Shown here in pieces: positions 52,638 through 61,065 of a stretch of 64,000 bases of DNA (positions are counted from its first letter, which is position 1; the number at the start of each line of letters is the position of its first letter). Where the stretch lies: positions 1,302,001-1,366,000 of the forward strand of contig NZ_VTRU01000001.1 in assembly GCF_008274625.1 (NCBI RefSeq). Direction: 5' to 3'. Made by a program: the position numbers and the translations under genes. The notes beneath the pieces were generated by a model. The model had not been told where the DNA came from, did no database searches, and worked only from the letters and a program-made list of their open reading frames with translations. The stretch is from Chryseobacterium panacisoli. Its GTDB lineage: Bacteria > Bacteroidota > Bacteroidia > Flavobacteriales > Weeksellaceae.

Positions 52638-54239
52638 TTATCTTCTAGTTCTACCCTTATCGTTAGTTCTGGCATCCTGTGCAACACGGAATCCAACCCA
52701 ACCATAAGCTCTGTTTTGATTTTTATATCTTCTCTGTCCCGGATCCAGCCAATATGCTGTATCCTGCCAAGAACCACCTTTTACAACTCTAACCTCATTA
52801 GAAATTCCTGAAGTTCTGTCTTTGGTATCTTTTTGTAGTTTCACTCTACCCGCTCCATCTACAACAAAGCTCTGTTTAGGAGAATTGTACATATCGAACC
52901 CGGCAGCAGAATCAGAAGCTCTGTAATATTCTAAAGAAGACTGTCTGTCACCATCTCTGTAATTTCTGTAATCAGCAATAGTTTGTCTTTCGAATTGTCC
53001 AGGAAGTCCTTTGTAAACTAATCTACCGTCAGCCAAAGTATCATATTTGATAGTACCTTCGTCGATCATTTTATAAGTTCCGTCACCGTTTCTTACGATA
53101 GCCTGAGGCATGTTTCCTCTATAGTAGTTGAAATCACTGTAATCTTCATCAATGATTGGTCTGTATACATCCGCAGTCCATTCTGAAACGTTCCCGAACA
53201 TACCATATACACCAAGATCGTTAGATGGATACTTTCTTACATCAGAAGTCTGTGCTGAACCGTCATTCTTCCATCCTGAAATACCTGAATAGTCACCTTT
53301 ACCCATTTTGAAGTTTTCAAGGAACATTCCTCTGTCTCTTCCTTTAGTACCTCTTAATCTTTCGATTTCAGGTTTTTTACCTAAGTATTGGTTGTATTCT
53401 CTGGTTTTTGCCATACCAAGAGCTGCATATTCCCATTCAACCTCGGTAGGAAGTCTGAACTTCTGTACCATAGCAGAATTTGGAGCTCTGTTAGCTGCAA
53501 GCAATCTCTGGTTTGTAGTTTTCATACCCGTTTTTTGCTGCATTCTTTTTTCATTGATATATCCTTGCATTTCAGGATCATTCGATTTGAATTTATCCAT
53601 GTTGAATGCAGTCCCTCCCTGGTTGTTGGATTCGTTGATATACAAATCTTTGGCAATAATACCAGACTGCATCAAAGCTTTTTCATTCGCTCTGTCTGTC
53701 AGCCATTCACAGTATCTGTTTGCCTGAGTCCATGAAACTCCTACTACCGGATAGTAATCAAATTCCGGAGAACGCAGATACGTTTCATTATAATCGTTTC
53801 TTGCTAATTTGTTGTCCCATAATAAGGTATCCGGCAAAGCACCGTTATAGATTTCCTTAAAACTAGGATCACTTGGTGGGAATACATACTTCAACCATGT
53901 CAGGTATTCGCGGTATTCGTAGTTAGTAATTTCTGTTTCTCCGATAAAGAATGAACTTACCTGCATTCTGCGAGGTGTGTTATTCCAGTCGTGCATAACA
54001 TCATCTTTCACTAATCCCATTGTAAAAGTTCCACCTTCTACATATACCATTCCAGGCCACCCCTTCTGCTTTTGTTGCTTTCCTGCAAAAAACCAACCTT
54101 GTTTTTCGTTTGGTTTCCAACCTGTTTTACTGACAAATTTTTTGGTACCGCCACCTTTGCTGGTTCCTGATCCGCCACAACTGGTTAATGCAAGTGTAGA
54201 ACTTAATGCTATTAATGAAAACAACTTTAGTTTTTTCAT
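52638..54239 (-). CDS. gldJ: Gliding motility lipoprotein GldJ
   Basis: A 533-residue outer-membrane lipoprotein required for flavobacterial gliding and type IX secretion. The lipobox is LALTSC (Cys21), followed by a Gly/Ser-rich linker and a formylglycine-generating-enzyme-like domain: GMVYVEGGTFTMG, RLPTEVEWEYAALG, YGMFGNVSEWTADVY and VVKGGSWQDTAYWL. The FGE-like fold here is structural rather than catalytic. I chose the start at 54239, where the lipoprotein signal begins; an ATG 156 bp upstream would bury it. It faces porU across a 164 bp gap, as in other Flavobacteriia. Confidence 0.95.
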   Translation of the reverse strand: MKKLKLFSLIALSSTLALTSCGGSGTSKGGGTKKFVSKTGWKPNEKQGWFFAGKQQKQKGWPGMVYVEGGTFTMGLVKDDVMHDWNNTPRRMQVSSFFIGETEITNYEYREYLTWLKYVFPPSDPSFKEIYNGALPDTLLWDNKLARNDYNETYLRSPEFDYYPVVGVSWTQANRYCEWLTDRANEKALMQSGIIAKDLYINESNNQGGTAFNMDKFKSNDPEMQGYINEKRMQQKTGMKTTNQRLLAANRAPNSAMVQKFRLPTEVEWEYAALGMAKTREYNQYLGKKPEIERLRGTKGRDRGMFLENFKMGKGDYSGISGWKNDGSAQTSDVRKYPSNDLGVYGMFGNVSEWTADVYRPIIDEDYSDFNYYRGNMPQAIVRNGDGTYKMIDEGTIKYDTLADGRLVYKGLPGQFERQTIADYRNYRDGDRQSSLEYYRASDSAAGFDMYNSPKQSFVVDGAGRVKLQKDTKDRTSGISNEVRVVKGGSWQDTAYWLDPGQRRYKNQNRAYGWVGFRVAQDARTNDKGRTRR

Positions 54240-54403
54240 AGTCGATATAAATATTTTCAAAGTACAAAGAAAAAATAAATTATTCAATAAATCAAGTAAA
54301 CATTTGATTTTTTTGAAAAACGTTAACAATTTAATTTTATTGTATCGCAATTTAATTCTAAAATTTTCATTTATTTTGTAATTTAGCAATTTCAATAGTA
54401 AAC

Positions 54404-57400
54404 ATGAAACGAAAAATTACGCTTTTATCTTTAATCGCTTTTGCATCAACACTTTACGCCCAAAGAAACACCATAGAATGGAATGGTTCAAAAATTCAGG
54501 ATTTTGGCGACACAAAATTAAATCTTCCTAATTTTAAAAATGAGGGTTTTTCTTTCAGCCAAAATAATGTTTTTATAGTAACCAAGCAAAAAATCGGAGA
54601 AAAGCAGCTGAAAATTTCAGATCTTGTCTGGGAAAACGTTCCTGCACAGGATTTATTTGAGTTGGATAAAGGAAGACTTCCTGATTATGATGTAGCAGAT
54701 GTTTCTTATTACAATTTAGATGGAGACAGCTATGCCAGCATCAGTGTTGCTTTATTTAAAAATGTAAAAGGCCGTGTTCAGAGATTATCTTCGTTTAATG
54801 TTTCGGAAGCCTCTTCATTTGTAAATACTACAGGAACTGTTAATAAGATAGGAACAACCGGCAACCCATTATCAAGTGGTAACTTTTACAAAATAAAAGT
54901 TGACAAGTCTGGTATATTCAAAATCACATCACAGTTTTTAAAAGATAACGGAATCAATCCCAGCTCTGTAAATCCTAAAAATTTCAGAATTTATGGAAAC
55001 GGAGGAATACTGCTTCCTGAATACAACCAGGATGCACGATATGGAGCTTTACAGGAGAATGCCATTCAGGTAGTAGGTGAAGATGACGGGGTATGGAACG
55101 ATAATGATTATGCTCTTTTCTATGCTCAGGGTCCCGATGGATATAATCTTTATGACACTTCCAACGGAAATGGTTTTAAAAGAAAAGATACCCGATTCAG
55201 CGAAAGAAGTAATAATGTCAAAAATATATATGAAGATTTTTCTTATTACTATATCAATTTTGACAAAGGTTCCGGAAAAAGAGTTCCGACTGTTGATGGA
55301 ACCCTTCCTGCCCAGCTGATTACAAGATATGACAATTACCAGGTGATCAACAAAGATCAGAAAAACCTGTTAAAAGTAGGAAGAACCTGGGTGGAGGACA
55401 CTCCTTTCAGCAATGAAAAAACAATAACACTTTCTACCAACTCACCCATACAGGCTGGTGATGTTATACGATACAGAACTCAGGTGGTAGCATATAATTC
55501 GCAACAGAATACGATTGATTTTAAGATCAATAATTTAAATCCGCATCCACTGCAAACGATCCCTACGGATACTTCATCTTATCAGTATACCTTCTACCCT
55601 GTAACGTATTCCGGAACGCTTACCAATCTTACCGGAAACCAGATTACAATGGTGTTGAATCCTGATATTTCTAAAAACCCCAACGGAACGTTCTATTTTG
55701 ATTATGTAGAAGTTCAGTACAAAGAAAATCTTGCGTTCAACGGTTCACAGATGAACTTCAGAGATTATTCAATAGTAAGCGGAAGCAATACAGATTATGG
55801 ATTCAGCATTACCAATGCTGCTAATATAGAACAGGTATGGGATGTGACGGATATTACCAATGCCAGCCGAAGAGTGAATAAAGCAGGGGCAGGCTCATTC
55901 AGCTTTGCTTATACGGCTGCTGATCAGAATTTCAATAATGAATTTGTGGCATTCCGTTCTGATGCGGCTTTCAGCCCGCAGTTTGTGGGAAGAATTTCCA
56001 ATCAGAATCTTTCTGCTTTACAAAATATAGACTACCTTATCCTGACGGTTCCAGAAATGATGGGCCAGGCACAGAGAATTGCCAGCTATCATCAGACCCA
56101 TGATAATTATAACGTAGAAATTGTTGACATTAACAAGATCTACGAAGAATATGGCAGCGGAAGTAAAGATCTTACGGCTATAAGAGATTTTGTCAGCAAG
56201 CTCAATACTCCTCTTGGCAGACTTCAGTATGTATTTATTCTGGGTGATGCTTCATTTGATTATAAAAACAGAGTTCCTAATAATACAAACGTTGTTGCCA
56301 GCTACCAGAGTGAACAGTCTTCAGATTACGTATCCTCATTTGTAACGGATGATTATATTGTAATGACCAAGCCGCAGACCACATTGTTAATTGAAAACAA
56401 TTTACCGGATCTGCCTGTAGGAAGAATTCCTGCTGCAAATGCAAGTGAAGCCGGAGATATGATTAATAAAACGTTGGCTTATTACAACAAGCTTCAGGGG
56501 CAGTCAACTCCTTTCGGAGACTGGCGTATGCGACTTGACTTTGTAGTGGATGATAATGACGAGGGAGGAGGTCCGTTTCATAATGTAATGAACAGTTCTC
56601 TGGCCGGCATATTTGAACAACCGGGACAGACGGAACTTAAAGAATATAATGTTAAAAAATTATATATGGATGCCTTTACCGCTCAGAGTACATCTGGAGG
56701 ACGAAGATATCCACAGGTAAACCAGGCTATTTCCAATGCTATCGGAAACAGTTTATATCTGTTTTATTTCGGGCACGGGGGAATTAACGGCTGGGCACAG
56801 GAAAGAGTATTAACAACTACTGAGGTTCAAAATGCCAATAACTTCTCCAATGTATACAGCAGATTCCCGTTTGTTTCTACCATCACATGTGAATTTACAT
56901 TATGGGATGAGCCTGCAACCAATTCTGTAGGAGAACAGTTTATCAAAATGAAACAGGGAGGTGCGTCAACAATGATTACTTCCAGCCGTGCTATTGGTGT
57001 AGATTACGGGCGCGATTTTACAAATACATTCACTCAGAATATATTTAAACTAACCAATGATGATTTCAATTCGTTAGGAAATGCACATTTACTGGCTAAA
57101 AAACAGAAAGGACCAAACAATAACCATTTAAAGGTAAACTTCCTGGGTGATCCTGCTATGAAACTAAGCAGACCTCAAAGACTTCTTACCATTGATAATA
57201 TTGAAACTCCGGTTCCGGGGCTTATCAGAGGTTTGGATTTTGTAAAAATAAAAGGACATATCAATAATCCGAACGGAACATTGAACAATACCTTCAACGG
57301 GAAAGTCAGCATCAATATTTTTGATAAGAGATTAAATAAAAAGACATTAAATAACACTGGAGTTTTAACCCCGGTTTTAGATTATACTGAGGAAGGAAGT

Positions 57401-58306
57401 GCTATTGTAAAAGCTGCCGGAACTGCTGTAAACGGAGTATTCACTGCCGAATTCTATGTTCCTAAAGACATCAACTATGCGGTAGGACAGGGAAGAATTT
57501 TGGCCTATGCAGACAACAAGTCAACGGATGTTTTCAACAACCAGGCAGTACAAGTAGGTGATATCAATCCTAATGGAATCAATGACAGCCAGCCTCCAAA
57601 AGTAAAGCTGTATATGAATAACACCAACTTTGCGGATGGTGGAATTACCAATCAGAATCCTATGCTTCTTGCCTGCCTTACAGATGACACAGGAATCAAT
57701 TCCACAGGTTCAGGGGTAGGTCACGATATTACAACGTATCTGGATGGTCAGATTATCAATACTGTTGTTTTAAATGATTTTTATTCTGCCGGAGAAGGAA
57801 ACGGGTGTTTAAACCCAAGTCTTGCCGATTACCAAAAAGGAAATGTAACCTATCCTTTCAGAAATTTAGCGATTGGACAACACCAATTGACATTTAAAGT
57901 TTGGGATATAAACAATAATTCTACATCTGCTACGTTAAATTTTGAAGTTAAAGATGAATCTGACCAACACCTGACGATCAACCGTCCGCTGAACTGGCCA
58001 AATCCATTTACAAATAAAACCTATATTCAGTTTGAACACAATTGTGATGATATTCTGGATGTGAACGTACAAATTTATACCATAACCGGAAGATTGGTAA
58101 GAACTTTATCACAACCGGTAGTCGCAGAACCGTTCCTACAGGGCTTTAGAACCCCTCGTCAGGCAATAGAATGGGACGGAAGAGATGATTTTGGGTCAAC
58201 AGTAGCAAAAGGTACGTATATTTTTAAGATATTTGCAAAAAGTCAAAATCAAGAAAAATGCAAAGGAAGTGCTACAGCTGTAGAAAAAATGGTACTTTTG
58301 AAATAA
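54404..58306 (+). CDS. porU: Type IX secretion system sortase PorU
   Basis: A 1300-residue C25 (gingipain-like) cysteine peptidase that cleaves C-terminal T9SS signals from cargo and attaches it to A-LPS or releases it. Signal peptide MKRKITLLSLIAFASTLYAQ. The catalytic pair appears as His791 in YFGHGGINGW and Cys829 in STITCEFTLWDEP. The C-terminal end has a FlgD-like Ig domain (TGRLVRTLSQP; FGSTVAKGTYIFKIF), which is the usual PorU tail. Full length and intact. It is followed 59 bp later by porV, its partner. Confidence 0.96.
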   Translation: MKRKITLLSLIAFASTLYAQRNTIEWNGSKIQDFGDTKLNLPNFKNEGFSFSQNNVFIVTKQKIGEKQLKISDLVWENVPAQDLFELDKGRLPDYDVADVSYYNLDGDSYASISVALFKNVKGRVQRLSSFNVSEASSFVNTTGTVNKIGTTGNPLSSGNFYKIKVDKSGIFKITSQFLKDNGINPSSVNPKNFRIYGNGGILLPEYNQDARYGALQENAIQVVGEDDGVWNDNDYALFYAQGPDGYNLYDTSNGNGFKRKDTRFSERSNNVKNIYEDFSYYYINFDKGSGKRVPTVDGTLPAQLITRYDNYQVINKDQKNLLKVGRTWVEDTPFSNEKTITLSTNSPIQAGDVIRYRTQVVAYNSQQNTIDFKINNLNPHPLQTIPTDTSSYQYTFYPVTYSGTLTNLTGNQITMVLNPDISKNPNGTFYFDYVEVQYKENLAFNGSQMNFRDYSIVSGSNTDYGFSITNAANIEQVWDVTDITNASRRVNKAGAGSFSFAYTAADQNFNNEFVAFRSDAAFSPQFVGRISNQNLSALQNIDYLILTVPEMMGQAQRIASYHQTHDNYNVEIVDINKIYEEYGSGSKDLTAIRDFVSKLNTPLGRLQYVFILGDASFDYKNRVPNNTNVVASYQSEQSSDYVSSFVTDDYIVMTKPQTTLLIENNLPDLPVGRIPAANASEAGDMINKTLAYYNKLQGQSTPFGDWRMRLDFVVDDNDEGGGPFHNVMNSSLAGIFEQPGQTELKEYNVKKLYMDAFTAQSTSGGRRYPQVNQAISNAIGNSLYLFYFGHGGINGWAQERVLTTTEVQNANNFSNVYSRFPFVSTITCEFTLWDEPATNSVGEQFIKMKQGGASTMITSSRAIGVDYGRDFTNTFTQNIFKLTNDDFNSLGNAHLLAKKQKGPNNNHLKVNFLGDPAMKLSRPQRLLTIDNIETPVPGLIRGLDFVKIKGHINNPNGTLNNTFNGKVSINIFDKRLNKKTLNNTGVLTPVLDYTEEGSAIVKAAGTAVNGVFTAEFYVPKDINYAVGQGRILAYADNKSTDVFNNQAVQVGDINPNGINDSQPPKVKLYMNNTNFADGGITNQNPMLLACLTDDTGINSTGSGVGHDITTYLDGQIINTVVLNDFYSAGEGNGCLNPSLADYQKGNVTYPFRNLAIGQHQLTFKVWDINNNSTSATLNFEVKDESDQHLTINRPLNWPNPFTNKTYIQFEHNCDDILDVNVQIYTITGRLVRTLSQPVVAEPFLQGFRTPRQAIEWDGRDDFGSTVAKGTYIFKIFAKSQNQEKCKGSATAVEKMVLLK

Positions 58307-58365
58307 TTAAATAATACATAGACAATAATATTAATAAAAAACTGATAATATATAAAAGACAACAT

Positions 58366-59529
58366 ATGAATTTAACTACTAAACTGCTTTTAGGATTTGG
58401 TTTGAGTGCTGGTTTTTTAGGCTATTCGCAAGATTTAGGTAAAGTAAACCCAGTTCTTACCGGAGCTCCTTTCCTTAGAATTGCGCCTGATGCGAGATCA
58501 GGAGGTATGGGAGACCAAGGGGTGGTAACCTCTCCGGATGCATTTTCACAATTCTGGAATGCGGCTAAATATCCTTTCAGCAGAACAAGTTCTTCCGTAG
58601 GTCTTAACTATACGCCTTATATGGGAAAACTTACCAATGATGTATTCTTATTATATGCTTCGTTCCATAAGTTTTTGGGACAGGAAGAGAGATCTACAAT
58701 CTCTGCAAGTATCTATTATTTTAACATGGGACAGGTAGACCTGACTCAGCTGGTAGGTACAGAAATTGCATCAATGGGTACATCAAAACCAAACGAATTC
58801 TCAATTGACGTTGCTTATGCTTTGAAGCTTTCCGATTCATTCTCTGGTGCTGTTACCGGTAGATTTATCCGTTCAGACTTAGCCGGAGGATTCAACACAG
58901 ACACTACACTTAAAGCGGCCAACAGTTTTGCAGTAGACGTTTCAGCATACTATACCTCACCAAGATTCTCCAGTATCGGAGGATATGATGGTAAAGTGAA
59001 TGCAGGTTTAGCAATTCAGAACGTAGGTCCTAAACTGGATTATACAGGAAACGAAGAGTCAAGATCTTATCTTCCTACCATGGCAAGATTAGGGGTTGGA
59101 TATGACATGTACCTGGATGATATGAACAGAGTTGGAATTTCTGTAGAAGGTTCAAAACTTTTGGTTCCCGGATCTGAATATGCAGGAATTGATCCCAATA
59201 CAAGACAGCCTATCTATCAAATCCCGAATGTAGGGCCAATGGCTGGTATTGGAAAATCTTTCAAAAATAAAAACAGTATCATGTACAGTGGTGCTTTAGA
59301 ATATTCTTATGACAATGCATTTTCTGTAAGAGGAGGTTACTTCCATGAAAGTGAAGAGCAGGGAGCTAGACAGTTTGCTACAGCGGGTGTTGGGTTAAGA
59401 TACCGTTCTTTCGGACTGGATCTTTCTTACCTGATCAACATGTCTAAAATCAACAGTGCATTGGATAATACGCTTCGTTTCGGTCTTACCTGGAACATCG
59501 GAGAAGAAACATCCAACAACGATCGTTAA
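58366..59529 (+). CDS. porV: Type IX secretion system outer-membrane protein PorV
   Basis: A 387-residue 14-strand barrel that receives cargo from the SprA channel and delivers it to PorU. Signal peptide MNLTTKLLLGFGLSAGFLGYSQ. Typical text: FLRIAPDARSGGMGDQGVVT near residue 40, SQFWNAAKYPF, and the C-terminal TLRFGLTWNIGEE. It lies directly after porU and has its own terminator. Confidence 0.95.
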   Translation: MNLTTKLLLGFGLSAGFLGYSQDLGKVNPVLTGAPFLRIAPDARSGGMGDQGVVTSPDAFSQFWNAAKYPFSRTSSSVGLNYTPYMGKLTNDVFLLYASFHKFLGQEERSTISASIYYFNMGQVDLTQLVGTEIASMGTSKPNEFSIDVAYALKLSDSFSGAVTGRFIRSDLAGGFNTDTTLKAANSFAVDVSAYYTSPRFSSIGGYDGKVNAGLAIQNVGPKLDYTGNEESRSYLPTMARLGVGYDMYLDDMNRVGISVEGSKLLVPGSEYAGIDPNTRQPIYQIPNVGPMAGIGKSFKNKNSIMYSGALEYSYDNAFSVRGGYFHESEEQGARQFATAGVGLRYRSFGLDLSYLINMSKINSALDNTLRFGLTWNIGEETSNNDR

Positions 59530-59547
59530 AAAAAGCTACAGCTATAT

Positions 59548-59583
59548 AAAAAAAGCCTCATACATTGTAATGAGGCTTTTTTT
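59548..59583 (+). terminator. porV terminator
   Basis: A7-GCCTCAT-ACATTGTA-ATGAGGC-T7, perfect stem 19 bp past the porV stop. Confidence 0.92.
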
Positions 59584-59595
59584 ATATCAATTGTG

Positions 59596-60097
59596 AAAGG
59601 TCAATCCGCTGCGCTTGTCAATTTCTTTTACATACTACAGCCATTCACCATTCACCTTGCGAAGCAAAAATTCACTATTGAAAATATGAGTGGTCAACTG
59701 TCAATCGTCAATTCGCTGCGCTTGTCAATTTCTTTTACATACTACAGTCATTCACTATTCACTTTGCGAAGCAAAAATTCACTATTGAAAATATGAGTGG
59801 GCAATCGTCAATCCGCTGCGCTTGTCAATTTCTTTTATACACTACAACTATTCACTTTGCGAAGCAAAAATTCACTATTGAAAATATGAGTGGGCAACTG
59901 TCAATCGTCAATTCGCTGCGCTTGTCAATTTCTTTTATATACTACAACCATTCACTATTCACTTTGCGAAGCAAAAATTCACTATTGAAAAGATAAATGG
60001 TCAACTGTCAATCGTCAATTCGCTGCGCTTGTCAATTTCTTTTATATACTACAACCATTCACTATTCACTTTGCAAAGCAAAAATTCACTATTGACC
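59596..60097. repeat. Five-copy tandem array of the family A repeat
   Basis: Five units begin at the anchor CGCTGCGCTTGTCAATTTCTT at 59607, 59714, 59814, 59914 and 60021. The spacings are 107, 100, 100 and 107 bp; two independent 7 bp indels explain the difference. Each unit holds CGAAGCAAAAATTCACTATTG and a GTCAATCGTCAAT segment. The last unit runs into the end of the metallo-beta-lactamase gene. Short frames across it are by-products of the repeat period, not genes. Confidence 0.95.
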
Positions 60098-60847
60098 TTT
60101 AAATAATGTAATGGTATAATCAAGAAGTCTCCCGTCTCCATAATCTCCATGTCCCGGTACTACAATTTTCACGTCCGGATATTCTTTTTTTACTTTTTCA
60201 ACGGTATCTGACCATGCAGAGACATTTGCATCTCCTAAATATCCCTTACCTGCCTCAAGCTCTTTCAGCAGGCAGCCTCCAAACAGGATATTTTCACTTG
60301 GGAAATACCCAACAGCATTATCTCTTGTATGACCCTCTCCAAAATACTTAGTGATAACATCCTTATTGCCTACTTTCAAAATAACAGAATCATTAAAGCC
60401 ATTTTCAGGAATGACAAAATTGTTTTCTTTAGCTAATTCAATTGTTCTAACATATGAATAAGACGGAATATTCTTTTTATGAAACGCCAGCAATCCCCCT
60501 AAACTATCGTCATGAAAATGAGTCGGAATCACAGCATTAATTTTCGCATGAAGTTTTTCACTGATCCATTGTATCAGCTCATCAGAACTTTTATCGTTAG
60601 TTGGCGTATCAAAAACAATAGTTTCATTATGGTCTTTTACAATCAATCCGTTACAAGGAACATTCCCGAAATCATTGGTCTGCTTAAAAGAAGTGTGAAT
60701 AAAAGCGTTTTCTGAAATCTGGGTGATGATCAGACTGTTGGATTTATAAATTTCTTTTGCCTTGAAACGTTTCTTGTTCTGCGGGCCACAACCTAGAATG
60801 AAAAAAGAAAAGAATATGATGAAGATATTTTTAATTGTATTTTTCAT
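60089..60847 (-). CDS. Subclass B1 metallo-beta-lactamase, CcrA-like lipoprotein
   Basis: A 252-residue zinc hydrolase. Signal with lipobox ILGC (Cys20), so probably a membrane-bound periplasmic lipoprotein. The zinc ligands of subclass B1 are all present: His110, His112 and Asp114 (THFHDDSLGG), His173 (EGHTRDN), Cys192 (LFGGCLLK) and His233 (PGHGDYG). GNVPCNGLIV, FDTPTNDKSS and ENILFGGCLLK resemble CcrA/CfiA more than the IND or CGB enzymes of Chryseobacterium. The C-terminus ends ITLFKGQ, shorter than CcrA, and its last codons lie in the repeat array. Spectrum is not determinable here. Confidence 0.9.
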   Translation of the reverse strand: MKNTIKNIFIIFFSFFILGCGPQNKKRFKAKEIYKSNSLIITQISENAFIHTSFKQTNDFGNVPCNGLIVKDHNETIVFDTPTNDKSSDELIQWISEKLHAKINAVIPTHFHDDSLGGLLAFHKKNIPSYSYVRTIELAKENNFVIPENGFNDSVILKVGNKDVITKYFGEGHTRDNAVGYFPSENILFGGCLLKELEAGKGYLGDANVSAWSDTVEKVKKEYPDVKIVVPGHGDYGDGRLLDYTITLFKGQ

Positions 60848-60925
60848 AAAGCTGTTGTATAGGAGTTGAGATAAGCTAAGGTAAGAATTCGTGGAACAAG
60901 ATTTGTTAACTGTTGTGTTAAAAAT

Positions 60926-60965
60926 AAATTGTGAATAGCCAATCCGCTTTGCTTGTCAATTTATT
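60926..60965. repeat. Dispersed repeat, family A fragment
   Basis: TTGTGAATAGCCAATCCGC followed by TTTGCTTGTCAATTTATTG, a truncated copy of the array unit, between the beta-lactamase and FUSC genes. Confidence 0.6.
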
Positions 60966-61053
60966 GTAAGTAGCATAGCACATTATTAAAGAAATATAAT
61001 ATTTAAGTTTATAAAAGTCTTTTTTTTATGGCGATTTTCTTAAATTCAATAGC

Positions 61054-61061
61054 TATTTTTG
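61054..61061 (+). promoter_or_regulatory. -7 box directly before FUSC gene
   Basis: TATTTTTG followed by GCAGT and ATG; only 4 nt separate the box from the start codon. It suggests a leaderless transcript or a chance match. Confidence 0.45.
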
Positions 61062-61065
61062 CAGT

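Noticed and set aside
54240..54395. Longer N-terminus for GldJ
   Set aside because: It would place 52 residues ahead of the lipoprotein signal and nearly reach the porU start; the lipobox defines the start at 54239.
59593..59996. Two similar 67-codon frames with an ATGA overlap in the repeat array
   Set aside because: They recur because 100 plus 107 bp is a multiple of three. They track the repeat units, have no ribosome site or domain, and share the repeat's sequence rather than coding constraint.
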